From the NCBI GenBank assembly GCA_947492995.1, contig CANLOU010000008.1:1-64000 (forward strand): DNA of 64,000 bases. Direction: 5' to 3'. Below are positions 17,706-26,567 of this stretch, in pieces; positions within the stretch are counted from its first letter, which is position 1; each line of letters opens with the position of its first letter. The DNA comes from an uncultured Litoreibacter sp. (GTDB lineage: Bacteria > Pseudomonadota > Alphaproteobacteria > Rhodobacterales > Rhodobacteraceae). A program made the translations under genes and the position numbers. The notes under the pieces are model-generated. The model made no database searches. It had not been told where the DNA came from and was given only the letters and a program-made list of their open reading frames with translations.

Positions 17706-18447
17706 ATCATGCGGCAGCGCCGCTGCAATCGGGCGCTCGTTGGACATCTACTACCGCGACGCCGCCCGGACCCGGCGAATGGAGCAATTGAATGCGCAGT
17801 TCATTGGCAAAGGCGATTTGGCCTTCGACATAGGGGCGCATGTCGGTGACCGAACCGCCAGTTTTTCACGCCTCGGGGCATCGGTGGTCGCCTTGGAGCC
17901 GCAACCACGCGTGTTTCGCGCATTGCGATTGATCCATGGCCGGACGCCGCGGATCGCTCTGCGACCAGAGGCCGTCGGGGCTTCGCCGTCGCAGATTGAT
18001 TTGTTTGTTAACACGGCGAACCCGACCATTTCGACCGCTTCGCGCGGCTTGATGGACGCGGCGGCTGGGGCGGAAGGCTGGCAGGGGCAAGTTTGGGACG
18101 CGCCGGTTCGTGTCCCGGTGACGACGCTTGACCAGCTTATTGACGAACACGGCATGCCGGATTTCACCAAAATTGATGTGGAGGGCCATGAGGCCGAAGT
18201 GTTGGCAGGCCTGAGCCGCGCACTGCCCGCGCTGTCGTTCGAGTTCACGACCATCCAGCGCGACCTTGTCGGGGTTTGTCTTGACCGTCTGGCCGTGCTT
18301 GGAGCGTATGAATTCAATCTCAGCCTTGGCGAGGATCATACGCTGCGCCACACCGCGTGGGTGTCACGCGCGCGGATCGCGGCAGACATAGAGGCCTTGC
18401 CGTTCGATGCAAATTCTGGGGATGTGTATGCGCGGGTCTTGGCCTGA
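17695..18447 (+). CDS. FkbM family methyltransferase
   Basis: A 250-residue SAM-dependent methyltransferase of the FkbM type. The SAM motif is AFDIGAHVGDRTASFSRLGA followed by VVALEPQPRVFRALR, and the family motif FTKIDVEGHEAEVLAGL lies near residue 160. FkbM enzymes often O-methylate sugars of surface glycans. As the last gene of the operon, overlapping the glycosyltransferase, it may cap or modify the transferred sugar. No signal peptide. Confidence 0.9.
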   Translation: MPAKSCGSAAAIGRSLDIYYRDAARTRRMEQLNAQFIGKGDLAFDIGAHVGDRTASFSRLGASVVALEPQPRVFRALRLIHGRTPRIALRPEAVGASPSQIDLFVNTANPTISTASRGLMDAAAGAEGWQGQVWDAPVRVPVTTLDQLIDEHGMPDFTKIDVEGHEAEVLAGLSRALPALSFEFTTIQRDLVGVCLDRLAVLGAYEFNLSLGEDHTLRHTAWVSRARIAADIEALPFDANSGDVYARVLA

Positions 18448-18474
18448 CGGGCTGATGGGAACGTCACCGCCTGG

Positions 18475-19518
18475 CTAGATGATCTCATCTTCGTCAAATA
18501 ACGGGTCGGCTTCCAACTGTGCGGTAAGGTCCTCCACCGCCATTTCGGCTTTCTCCGCAGAGGCCACTTTGGCGATGTGATAGACCGCGTCGCCCTCGTT
18601 GACGACGGGCATCACGGCACGCCCGACGATGATGCCTTCAAAGTTGGCTTTGATTTCCAGCTCGTCATCGCCAAACGGATCGCAGACCGCCGCCAGAAGC
18701 TCACCTTCGGCAACAATCTCGCCTTCTTCCTTGAACATCCTTAGCAACCCACCCGCGGGCGCACGCGCCCATTTCGATGAGATACACAAAATCGGGTCGG
18801 CCTTGGCGTTGCTGATGCCCTTTGAGGGCAAGGACCCCATATCGCGCATCACACGCAAGATACCGGCAACGCCCGCGCGGACTGACATTTCGTCAAAACG
18901 TAAACCCTCTCCGGCCTCGTAAAGCAACACGTCGACATCCATGTCACGCGCGGCGGCGCGCAGCGAGCCTTCGCGCAGTGGAGAGGTCAGAATGACCGGC
19001 GCCCCAAAGATGCGAGCCCGTTTCAGGATCGAGGGCGTGTCCGGCGAGATGCGGATTTGTGGCAGATTGGTGCGGTTGATTGCCGCCGAATGCAGGTCGA
19101 TGCCAAAGTCGCATTTGTCCACCACCTCCGTCAAAAACAGATGCGCCATCCGCGAGGCAAGCGAGCCGCTTGCGCTGCCGGGAAAACAGCGGTTCAGATC
19201 GCGGCGATCTGGCAGATAGCGCGACCGATTGAGAAACCCGAAAGCGTTGACGATTGGAATGACAAGCAACGTCCCGCGCAAAGACTTCAGGTTGGGCGCG
19301 CGCAACAGGCGGCGCACAATTTCGACGCCGATCACCTCGTCGCCGTGGATGCCCGCGCTGACAAACAAGGTGGGGCCCGCGCGTTTGCCGTGGATGACAT
19401 GCACCGACATATTGACGGGCGTGTGGTCCGACAAGGTGCTTACCGGCAGGTCCACGGTGCGACGCGTGCCGGGCGCTATGCGTTGGCCGCCGATCTCGAA
19501 ATCTGTGCGTGCTGGCAT
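18475..19518 (-). CDS. succinylglutamate desuccinylase/aspartoacylase family protein
   Basis: A 347-residue zinc carboxypeptidase-like enzyme. The zinc motif is SAGIHGDEVIGVE (His and Glu), then NRSRYLPDRRDLNRCFPG and the third ligand in DFGIDLHSAAINR. A C-terminal biotinyl-like lobe follows from about residue 255 (GEIVAEGELLAAV, EGIIVGRAVMPVVNEGD). Six bases separate it from rimK upstream, so they are co-transcribed. In this pairing it may trim the glutamate tails made by RimK or act on N-acyl amino acids; the first idea is inference from context. Confidence 0.88.
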   Translation of the reverse strand: MPARTDFEIGGQRIAPGTRRTVDLPVSTLSDHTPVNMSVHVIHGKRAGPTLFVSAGIHGDEVIGVEIVRRLLRAPNLKSLRGTLLVIPIVNAFGFLNRSRYLPDRRDLNRCFPGSASGSLASRMAHLFLTEVVDKCDFGIDLHSAAINRTNLPQIRISPDTPSILKRARIFGAPVILTSPLREGSLRAAARDMDVDVLLYEAGEGLRFDEMSVRAGVAGILRVMRDMGSLPSKGISNAKADPILCISSKWARAPAGGLLRMFKEEGEIVAEGELLAAVCDPFGDDELEIKANFEGIIVGRAVMPVVNEGDAVYHIAKVASAEKAEMAVEDLTAQLEADPLFDEDEII

Positions 19519-19524
19519 TTGGAC

Positions 19525-20430
19525 CTAGCCTTTGCCTTTGGTCTTGGTCTTGCCGGGCTTGGCGTGCTTTTCCAGATGCTCGATGATCTTGCCCGCAATA
19601 TCGAGGCCGGTGGCCTTCTCGACGCCTTCCAGCCCGGGGGAGGAGTTGACCTCCATGACCACCGGCCCGTGATTGGCGCGCAGCATATCGACGCCGCACA
19701 CAGCGAGCCCCATGGATTTGGCGGCACGTATCGCTGTTGCCCGCTCCTCGGGCGAAATTTTTATGAGCTCGGCGGAGCCGCCACGATGCAGGTTGGAGCG
19801 GAAGTCGCCCGCAGCTCCTGTGCGCTTCATTGCAGCGATGACTTTGCCACCGACGACAATGGCGCGGATGTCGGTGCCGCCCGCTTCCTTGATAAATTCC
19901 TGCGCCATGATGTTCACATTCGCGCCGCGAAACGCTTCGATCACCGATTTGGCGGAGCGGGCCGTATCGGCAAGAACAACGCCGATGCCTTGAGTGCCCT
20001 CCAGCAGCTTGATGACAACCGGCGTGCCCCCCGCCAATTCGACGATGTCGCCCGCCTTCTTGGCGTCATGCGCAAAGGCCGTCACAGGCAGCCCGATCCC
20101 GTCGCGCGCCAGCAACTGCATAGAGCGCAGCTTGTCGCGCGAGCGTCCGATTGCGACGCTTTCGTTCAGGGGGTAGACGCCCATCATCTCGAACTGGCGC
20201 AGCACCGCGAGGCCATAAAACGTAACCGACGCGCCAATGCGTGGAATGACTGCATCATAGCCTTCCAGCTTCTCGCCATTGTAGTAAATCTCGGGGCGAC
20301 GCGACGCGATATTCATGTAGCATTGCAACGTGTTAACGATGTCGAGCGAATGTCCACGCTGTTCTGCGGCTTCAACCAACCGCTTGTGGGAATAGAGGTT
20401 CGCGTTGCGGGCGAGCATGGCGATTTTCAT
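19525..20430 (-). CDS. rimK: RimK family alpha-L-glutamate ligase
   Basis: An ATP-grasp ligase of 301 residues from ATG 20430. RimK adds glutamates to the C-terminus of ribosomal protein S6, and some homologues make poly-glutamate. Family motifs are [20 protein letters not shown] at the start, [68 protein letters not shown] and the metal-binding [19 protein letters not shown]. The Lys/Gly-rich tail is unusual. It runs in front of the aspartoacylase-like gene and is divergent from a glycosyltransferase. Confidence 0.92.
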   Translation of the reverse strand: MKIAMLARNANLYSHKRLVEAAEQRGHSLDIVNTLQCYMNIASRRPEIYYNGEKLEGYDAVIPRIGASVTFYGLAVLRQFEMMGVYPLNESVAIGRSRDKLRSMQLLARDGIGLPVTAFAHDAKKAGDIVELAGGTPVVIKLLEGTQGIGVVLADTARSAKSVIEAFRGANVNIMAQEFIKEAGGTDIRAIVVGGKVIAAMKRTGAAGDFRSNLHRGGSAELIKISPEERATAIRAAKSMGLAVCGVDMLRANHGPVVMEVNSSPGLEGVEKATGLDIAGKIIEHLEKHAKPGKTKTKGKG

Positions 20431-20561
20431 GGCGAGCGTCCTTCTAGGCGGTGGGTAGATACCGAGCCTAACCTGTCTACGCCGCAATTGTAACAGCGCT
20501 GTCTTTTATCTTTTCTTAACCAAAGATTGGCACGTTCTTCAGGCGTTTCATTGGAGTTAAC

Positions 20562-21422
20562 ATGTACGATCTCGCGATCATCATTCCGCACCTGAATGAC
20601 CTTGCGCGTTTGCGGCGGTGCTTGGACCACTTGCATGGCCAGATTGATTACGGTGTCGAGGTGATCGTTGTTGATAACGGGTCCGATGCCGACCAATTGT
20701 TGCCGCTGTGGCGCTATCCGTGGGTGAAGGTGTTGGGCCAGCAGATCAAAGGGGCGGGGCCAGCGCGAAATGTCGGGGTGCTGGGATCAAGCGCGCGGCG
20801 TCTGGCGTTTCTGGACAGCGATTGCATCCCATCCGCCGATTGGGTCGACCGTGTGCGTGATCTTGACGTGGACGGCTCCGTCATCGGCGGCAGGGTAGAG
20901 ACGTTTGACGAAGGGCATTGGCACAACAGCGGGGCGCAATTGTTCGAGCGATTGTTTGCTTTTGACAACCGCCGCTACGTCACCAAGCTGGGCTTCAGCG
21001 TCACGGCAAATCTGGTGACGACCCGCGCGATTTTTGACCAGGTTGGCCCGTTTCGCGCCGAGCTGGCGGAGGATGCCGATTGGTGCCGCCGTGCCGGGGC
21101 AATGGGATACGCGATGCGGTACGAGCCTGAGCTGCTGGTCTCGCACCCGACGCGGGCCGATTGGGGCGCCTTGAAGACCAAGTGGCAACGGCTGATGCGC
21201 GAAGGTTTCGCGCCACATCAAGGCAAGGCCGCGGGGCGGTTGTTTTGGATCGGGCGGGCCATCCTCACCGCCGCCAGCATCTTGCGAGACACGCCCAAAG
21301 TGCTGCTGAGCCGCAAGGTCTACGGCTTGCGCGACCGGGCCAAATGCCTGTCGATGCTTATCAGGCTGCGCCTTGCGCGGTCCGTCTGGATGGGGCGTCA
21401 GGCGCTGACCGGGCGGGCTTAG
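20562..21422 (+). CDS. glycosyltransferase family 2-like protein
   Basis: A 286-residue GT-A fold glycosyltransferase. The opening [20 protein letters not shown] and [13 protein letters not shown] are the nucleotide-binding part, [15 protein letters not shown] holds the metal-binding DxD-like motif, and [18 protein letters not shown] is the acceptor/catalytic ED region. A moderately hydrophobic C-terminal helix near 225-245 suggests membrane association. It is convergent with dtd, overlapping its end by four bases. It is probably an envelope glycan enzyme; substrate unknown. Confidence 0.87.
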   Translation: MYDLAIIIPHLNDLARLRRCLDHLHGQIDYGVEVIVVDNGSDADQLLPLWRYPWVKVLGQQIKGAGPARNVGVLGSSARRLAFLDSDCIPSADWVDRVRDLDVDGSVIGGRVETFDEGHWHNSGAQLFERLFAFDNRRYVTKLGFSVTANLVTTRAIFDQVGPFRAELAEDADWCRRAGAMGYAMRYEPELLVSHPTRADWGALKTKWQRLMREGFAPHQGKAAGRLFWIGRAILTAASILRDTPKVLLSRKVYGLRDRAKCLSMLIRLRLARSVWMGRQALTGRA

Positions 21423-21862
21423 GCGCGGTCATCCATCCAGATGGTCACGGGGCCATCATTGACCAAGGCGACTTTCATGTCTGCGCCGAACTCACCTGTT
21501 TGCACCGAAACCCCCAGCGCGCTGAGGCCTTGGGCAAAGGCGTCATACAAAGCTCGCCCCACATCGGGGCGGGCGGCAGTTGAAAAGCCGGGGCGGTTAC
21601 CGCTGCGGGTGTCTGCAGCAAGGGTGAACTGGCTGACCACCAAGGCCGCACCGTTTGTGTCCAACAGCGTGCGGTTCATCTTGCCCGCGTCGTCTTTGAA
21701 GATGCGCAGTTTGGATATTTTTGCCGCCAGTTTGGCGGTCTGTGCTGCCTCGTCGCCGTCCATGGCGCAGACAAGGACCAATACCCCTGCTCCTATCTGG
21801 CCGATAACGCGGCCGTCTACGGTGACTGAAGCCTCGCTGACCCGCTGGACAAGTGCTCTCAC
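21419..21862 (-). CDS. dtd: D-aminoacyl-tRNA deacylase
   Basis: Dtd removes D-amino acids (and glycine mischarged on tRNA-Ala) from tRNA. The 147-residue protein begins [16 protein letters not shown] from GTG 21862, has the [17 protein letters not shown] motif, and the cross-subunit Gly-cisPro motif in [10 protein letters not shown] near the end. The GTG start overlaps the upstream kinase stop by four bases. It is the last gene of the long minus-strand operon. Confidence 0.96.
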   Translation of the reverse strand: MRALVQRVSEASVTVDGRVIGQIGAGVLVLVCAMDGDEAAQTAKLAAKISKLRIFKDDAGKMNRTLLDTNGAALVVSQFTLAADTRSGNRPGFSTAARPDVGRALYDAFAQGLSALGVSVQTGEFGADMKVALVNDGPVTIWMDDRA

Positions 21863-22779
21863 AGCTCTGCTAATGTGGGCGGGTTGGCCCCGGCACGCGA
21901 CACGGTGATCGCCGCGCATTTTGCGCCCATGGCCAGCGCGTCTTTCAACGCATCCTGCGAAATGTCCGTGATGGCCGCTTTGCTCAGCAAGCCTGCCGAT
22001 TGCAATGCGTACAGCACACCGGCGTTGAACGTGTCGCCGGCACCGACAGTGTCTACGACATCGACTTTTTGGGATGGGACAAAGACCGTCGCATTGGCGG
22101 TGTAGGCCGTGGCGCCCTCGGACCCTTGGGTAATCAGGACCAGCTTTGTGCCTCGGTCAATCAGGCCTTTGGCAAGCGCCGCAATGTCGCCATTGCCTTC
22201 AAGCCATTCAAGATCTTCGTCGCTCAACTTCACAATATCAGCGGCGGCCATCATGTTTCGGATGCGGGCCACATATGCATCGCGGTCGCGGATGAAGCTG
22301 GGGCGGATGTTGGGGTCAATCATCGTGACGCGGGAGGGTGCCTCTCGCAGCATCAAGGCCTCAAACGCCTCCGCGCTTGGGCCAGCTGCCAGCGAGATGC
22401 CCCCGAAAAACATCGCGTCCACGTCAGGGGTGAGCGCGGGAAGCGCGTCTTTGCGCAGCGATGTCAGTGCCGAATTTTCGTCGTAAAACGTATATGTGGC
22501 ATGGCCGTCTTGCAGGCGCACAAACGCCAGCGTGGTGGGCGCATCGGGGCGGGGGCTGAGATCAGTGGCGACGTCCGATCTGTGCAGCGTGTCGACAAGT
22601 AATTCTCCGAACAGATCGCTCGACAGGCCGCAGAAGAAGCCGGGTTTGGTCTCTAGCCGGCCCAGGGCGATCGCGGTGTTAAACACGGCCCCCCCCGCAT
22701 AAGGCGCAAACGCGTTTTCGCCTTGCGTCGTTTCACGCGGAAGCATGTCAATCAGCGCTTCACCACAGCAAAGTATCAT
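21859..22779 (-). CDS. PfkB family carbohydrate kinase
   Basis: A 306-residue ribokinase-fold sugar kinase, most like fructokinases. It opens [16 protein letters not shown], has the N-terminal PfkB pattern [20 protein letters not shown], and the C-terminal signature with catalytic Asp in [25 protein letters not shown] resembles the fructokinase substrate region. The start overlaps the stop of the zinc-ribbon gene by four bases and its end overlaps dtd, so it is the middle of a coupled run. Sugar specificity is inferred. Confidence 0.9.
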   Translation of the reverse strand: MILCCGEALIDMLPRETTQGENAFAPYAGGAVFNTAIALGRLETKPGFFCGLSSDLFGELLVDTLHRSDVATDLSPRPDAPTTLAFVRLQDGHATYTFYDENSALTSLRKDALPALTPDVDAMFFGGISLAAGPSAEAFEALMLREAPSRVTMIDPNIRPSFIRDRDAYVARIRNMMAAADIVKLSDEDLEWLEGNGDIAALAKGLIDRGTKLVLITQGSEGATAYTANATVFVPSQKVDVVDTVGAGDTFNAGVLYALQSAGLLSKAAITDISQDALKDALAMGAKCAAITVSRAGANPPTLAEL

Positions 22780-23861
22780 TGTTGTGCCATCCCATATCCA
22801 ATTGCCAACGCGACCAAGAGGCCGATGACCACTGCAATAGCGATCTTCACAGCTGAGTAAGGGCGCTGTCCGCGCACCGCCCCGGTTTGCCCGTTCACGA
22901 CAAAGCGGTAGGTCTCGCCACGGTATTTGTAGGCGGCCATCCACACCGGCAGCAGAATGTGTTTGAAGGTCACGTTGCTGACCTTGGTATCCGCGGTGTG
23001 AATTTTCTGGCGGTCGCCGCCGATGTCGAACTTGATGTCACGGGTGATGCGGTTGTCCATGGTGACGCGGGCCTCGGCAAAGCCGTCATCCAGCTCGACC
23101 GTGTAGGCCTCCGCCCGAAAGCCCGCCAGATATTGAGGGGAATAGGGGGAAAGCATGGTCAGGTCCCATGGAGCCAATGCGTCCGTGTAGGGGCGCGGCA
23201 ACGAGGTTGAGGCCAAAACCAGCACATCGTCAAAGTCTCGCGCCACGCGTCCCGCAATTGGATGCCAACGTGTTTTGGTGACCATAACGGTCTGTTTTTT
23301 GCCGTCGCGCATGACGGTCTTGCTGACCTGATAGTCCACGCCGCGTTGCCCGGTATAGGTGGTCTTGGTGTCCGCGTCGTAGGTCCAGTAGGGCACGTAA
23401 ATGCCGTCCAGCTTGCGGCCCTTCTTGGCATATTCCTGCAATCCGTTCGGGGCGAACCAGCGTTTGCCCAACCAATCCGTCATGGCCTTGCGGGCAGAGG
23501 CTTCATCCAGCACGAAGGGCAGAACCGCCTTGGGCTTTATATGCCGGTTGGTCCCGGTATCCGTCACCACGGGCGTCGCACAAAACGGGCATTCGGTGGC
23601 ATGAATGTTGGGGTCAAATTCCACCTGAGCGGCGCAGTTGGGGCATTGAGAGACGCGGGTCTCTTCCATCTCCGCCTCGGCTAGCGAGCCTTTTACGGCG
23701 GCGTTGAAGTCCATTTCCTTGATTGCGGAGGACCCGCCCTCGCTGACGGCTTCGGAGTTGCCGCAATGGGTACACAGCAATTGCGTGCCACCGGGGTCGA
23801 ATTCCATATCGGAGCCGCAATTGTCGCAGGGGAAACGGTGCTCTTGGACAGTATCGGACAT
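22776..23861 (-). CDS. zinc-ribbon membrane protein (YdjG-like)
   Basis: A 361-residue protein with two N-terminal zinc ribbons: FPCDNCGS with LLCTHCGN (residues about 9-35), then SQCPNCAA with TECPFCAT (about 71-100). A middle domain with KRWFAPNGLQEYAK, DGIYVPYWTYDADT, YTGQRGVDY and LLPVWMAAYKYRGETYRFVVNG follows, then one C-terminal membrane helix (about 336-357). It resembles Bacillus subtilis YdjG, which anchors a PspA/SPFH membrane-stress complex. An SPFH gene lies two genes upstream in the same operon, which supports that comparison. Annotation as a helicase or primosomal protein, common for such ribbons, would be wrong. Confidence 0.75.
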   Translation of the reverse strand: MSDTVQEHRFPCDNCGSDMEFDPGGTQLLCTHCGNSEAVSEGGSSAIKEMDFNAAVKGSLAEAEMEETRVSQCPNCAAQVEFDPNIHATECPFCATPVVTDTGTNRHIKPKAVLPFVLDEASARKAMTDWLGKRWFAPNGLQEYAKKGRKLDGIYVPYWTYDADTKTTYTGQRGVDYQVSKTVMRDGKKQTVMVTKTRWHPIAGRVARDFDDVLVLASTSLPRPYTDALAPWDLTMLSPYSPQYLAGFRAEAYTVELDDGFAEARVTMDNRITRDIKFDIGGDRQKIHTADTKVSNVTFKHILLPVWMAAYKYRGETYRFVVNGQTGAVRGQRPYSAVKIAIAVVIGLLVALAIGYGMAQQ

Positions 23862-23864
23862 AAT

Positions 23865-24437
23865 TTACAAAAACCTGTGCAGCGTCTTTGGAACCATAAT
23901 GCGCAAGGCATTATCACGTAGCACGGTGTGGCGCCACACATGGAATACTGCATGGAAGACCACCACAAAGGCCAGTCCGTAGAACTGATAAATATGTATT
24001 TTTCCGACAATATCGTTGGCGCCGGGCAGTCCCAGCGCAGGGGCGATTGGCAAGATGCCCCCCGCCCAGAGGATAACGCTTGAAGTCAGTCCCAGAAGGA
24101 ACCCTCCGACCGCGACGACAAAAAGCCCCCAGACCAGCGTGTGATGCAGGAGTTTGTGCGTGATCCGCGCCCAGTTGGGAAGTTTCGGGCCGGGCCGGCT
24201 TGCCAGCCCGTTGCGCAGATAAAGCGCCGTCCAGATCAGCGCGAGAGTGACGAAGATCAGGCCCATGACGGAATGAAATTGGAAGATGACCGGCCCCATC
24301 CGTCTGAGCGCGTCGGGATCGGCGAAAATGAACCAGATGAAAAAGGGGATGATTCCCCAGTGCAGCCATTTGAGGGTGGTGCGCCGGTTCGGAAGCCGCG
24401 CGGCAATGTTGGTCCAAGTCTTCATGGATGAAGACAC
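23865..24437 (-). CDS. cytochrome b561-like membrane protein
   Basis: A 190-residue four-helix membrane protein with histidines at heme-ligand positions: TLKWLHWGIIPFF (helix 1), FQFHSVMGLIF (helix 2), THKLLHHTLVWGLF (helix 3) and YGLAFVVVFHAVFHVWRH (helix 4). GTG 24437 is preferred to ATG 24425 because a GGAGG site lies eight bases before the GTG. It sits between the SPFH and zinc-ribbon genes, three bases before the latter. This is the second b561-type gene in the window. A redox role within the membrane-stress cluster is only suggested by position. Confidence 0.85.
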   Translation of the reverse strand: MSSSMKTWTNIAARLPNRRTTLKWLHWGIIPFFIWFIFADPDALRRMGPVIFQFHSVMGLIFVTLALIWTALYLRNGLASRPGPKLPNWARITHKLLHHTLVWGLFVVAVGGFLLGLTSSVILWAGGILPIAPALGLPGANDIVGKIHIYQFYGLAFVVVFHAVFHVWRHTVLRDNALRIMVPKTLHRFL

Positions 24438-24461
24438 GTGCGCGGCCTCCGATAAGTTTCT

Positions 24462-25583
24462 CTACGCCCCGGGAGGGGGCGGGGGCGGCATGATGGTGAA
24501 AAGCTGCGCAAGTTCCGTGACGTCGCCCGCTTCCATCCAGCCATCTTGGCCTGCGGTCCAGACATGGGTGGTGCGTTTCAGCTTGCCCTCGGTGGCCATC
24601 CGGCCAAGTGCGGCCTTGGAGAATGGGCCTGACGTCGCGCCGTTTTCGGCAATGTGCCAGACATGCTCAACAGGGGGTGGGGGCGGCGCAGGTTGCGCGG
24701 CTGGGGCAGGGCCCCATGGCCCCGGTTGCATCTGGTTGGCCATGTTTTGCGCCATTGCCATGCCCATCCCGGCCCCGATGCCCGCGCCCATGCCGCCGCC
24801 GCCATTGGGGTTTTGCGCGGCCATAGTCATGGCCTCTGCTGCGGAATACTGGGTGAACTTGCCCAAATCGCCCGCGATGCCCATCGAGGAGCGCTTGTCC
24901 AAAGCGGCTTCTACCGCTGGCGGCAGGGATATGTTTTCAATGTAGAATTCCGGGATCGACAGCCCGTATTCGGCAACGATGGGGCTGATGGCCGCGGTGA
25001 TGAGTTTGCCCAGATCGCCCGTATTTGCGGCCATGTCCAACGCGGGTATGCCAGCGCCGCCAATCGTTTTGGAGAATTCCTGCACGATGATGTTGCGGAT
25101 TTGGTAGCTGATCTCATCCATCGTGAACTCGCCGTCAGTGCCAACGATCTCGGTCAGGAATTTGGCGGCGTCGGACACACGGGTCGAGTAGGTACCAAAA
25201 GCGCGGATGCGCAATGGCCCGAACTCGGGGTCGCGCAGCATGATCGGGTTCTTGGTGCCCCATTTCAGGTCGTTGAACCGCGTGGTGTTGACGAAATAGA
25301 TCTCGGATTTGAACGGGCTTTGGAAGCCGTGGTCCCAATGCTGCAACGTCGTCATGATGGGCATGTTGTTGGTTTCCAGCATATACATGCCGGGGGTGAA
25401 CACGTCGGCCAGTTGGCCCTCGTGGACGAACACAGCGGCCTGACCTTCGCGCACCGTCAGCTTCGCCCCATACTTGATTTCGTGCCCCTCACGGTCGAAC
25501 CGCCAGACCATCGTGTCGCGCGTGTCGTCGGTCCAGTGAATGACGTCGATGAACTCGCCGGTCAGAAAATCAAGAATACCCAT
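24462..25583 (-). CDS. SPFH domain protein with C-terminal GYF_2 domain (YdjI-like)
   Basis: A 373-residue protein. Residues about 30-255 form an SPFH (band 7) domain of the type once called virion core protein-like: IKYGAKLTVREGQAAVFVHEG, YFVNTTRFNDLKWGTKNPIML, RAFGTYSTRV. A Gly/Met/Ala/Pro-rich linker (about 275-315) leads to a GYF_2-like module (EHVWHIAENGATSGPFSKAAL ... GQDGWMEAGDV). There is no membrane helix, so membrane contact would be peripheral. It resembles B. subtilis YdjI, partner of a zinc-ribbon anchor, here encoded two genes downstream. Confidence 0.88.
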   Translation of the reverse strand: MGILDFLTGEFIDVIHWTDDTRDTMVWRFDREGHEIKYGAKLTVREGQAAVFVHEGQLADVFTPGMYMLETNNMPIMTTLQHWDHGFQSPFKSEIYFVNTTRFNDLKWGTKNPIMLRDPEFGPLRIRAFGTYSTRVSDAAKFLTEIVGTDGEFTMDEISYQIRNIIVQEFSKTIGGAGIPALDMAANTGDLGKLITAAISPIVAEYGLSIPEFYIENISLPPAVEAALDKRSSMGIAGDLGKFTQYSAAEAMTMAAQNPNGGGGMGAGIGAGMGMAMAQNMANQMQPGPWGPAPAAQPAPPPPPVEHVWHIAENGATSGPFSKAALGRMATEGKLKRTTHVWTAGQDGWMEAGDVTELAQLFTIMPPPPPPGA

Positions 25584-25610
25584 TTTGTCCTCACTTTAAA
25601 TGTGTCGGGG

Positions 25611-26567
25611 TTAACTGTCGCCGCCAAGCAGCTCGGATGCAATCACTTCCACCACGGGGCGCGCCTCATCTGGGGTGGCCCCCAAAGGCAAACGCTTGTC
25701 GTAAAGGATTTGCAGAAGTAGCTCGTCATGGCGTGTCAGGAGCGCAAATTCGTCATCATCATTAAAGATCGAAGGGCGCGCGGCGGGGCTGTCATTGCTG
25801 AGGCCCAGGCCCTGCGCGATTTCTTCGTGAAAGCAGCTGTCACGGAGCAGTTTGGGATGTTCGGCGCGGATGATGGCGACCGCAAAGTCGATCTGGTTGG
25901 GGGGCTCTCCATCTTCAAACGAATAGACCACACAGTTGTCGATGCGGGTCAGCGTCGTCATGTTGCGCGCCAAAGCAGGGGGCAGCGCAGGAAATAGACG
26001 GGTCAGGGTCGCGTCATACGCCTCCAGCTCGTCAACGTTCAGCACTGCTACGATAAAATTAGGGTCGCTGCTGACTTGGCTGATCGGATGACCCGTCAGG
26101 CGTTCAAGACGTTTAACGTAAGGACCGACCGTTCCGCGCGTCTCTGCGATCAGCTCTCGGGAAGCAGTTTCGCCGAAATCCAACTGCACCCGAACGGGTT
26201 CGGTCCAGCGCCGGATAGGGGTCGCAGTTTCGCCTTTGACAAAGGTATTGTTTACAATATCCGCCTCGGAGAAGCCGGCGATTTTCAGAAAGTTGGTCTT
26301 CAAGTCCCGCTTGGAAAATGGCGTATCCGGCCCGCCGCCATCTTTGCGAAGAAGGCCGCTGGTCAGCAACTGTTGCTGCAACCGCTCATAGTAAGCCGCC
26401 AGCTTGATACTGCGCTCTGATGGCCTGACGGGGGCCTCGACAACATCAGGCGCAGGCACAGGCGCGCGGGGTTCGGGGCGGGGGCTGGTCACGGCCTCTT
26501 CGCAGGCGGACAACGCAACCGCGCCCGCCACCAAAAGCCCGAATTTTGAACCCCACCCGCTGTTCAT
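25611..26567 (-). CDS. DUF2927 lipoprotein
   Basis: A 318-residue predicted lipoprotein: hydrophobic leader and lipobox AVALSACEE near residue 20, a Pro-rich stretch (residues about 28-50), then the DUF2927 domain. The domain has TRWTEPVRVQLDFG-like sequence, DNCVVYSF, the HPKLLRDSCFHEEIAQGLGLSND segment with a zincin-like HEEIAQ (H-E-x-x-A), and FNDDDEFALLTRHDELLLQILY. The HEExx plus later residues suggest an uncharacterised metalloprotease-like fold. It directly abuts TelA (stop and start adjacent) and precedes the SPFH gene. Confidence 0.85.
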   Translation of the reverse strand: MNSGWGSKFGLLVAGAVALSACEEAVTSPRPEPRAPVPAPDVVEAPVRPSERSIKLAAYYERLQQQLLTSGLLRKDGGGPDTPFSKRDLKTNFLKIAGFSEADIVNNTFVKGETATPIRRWTEPVRVQLDFGETASRELIAETRGTVGPYVKRLERLTGHPISQVSSDPNFIVAVLNVDELEAYDATLTRLFPALPPALARNMTTLTRIDNCVVYSFEDGEPPNQIDFAVAIIRAEHPKLLRDSCFHEEIAQGLGLSNDSPAARPSIFNDDDEFALLTRHDELLLQILYDKRLPLGATPDEARPVVEVIASELLGGDS

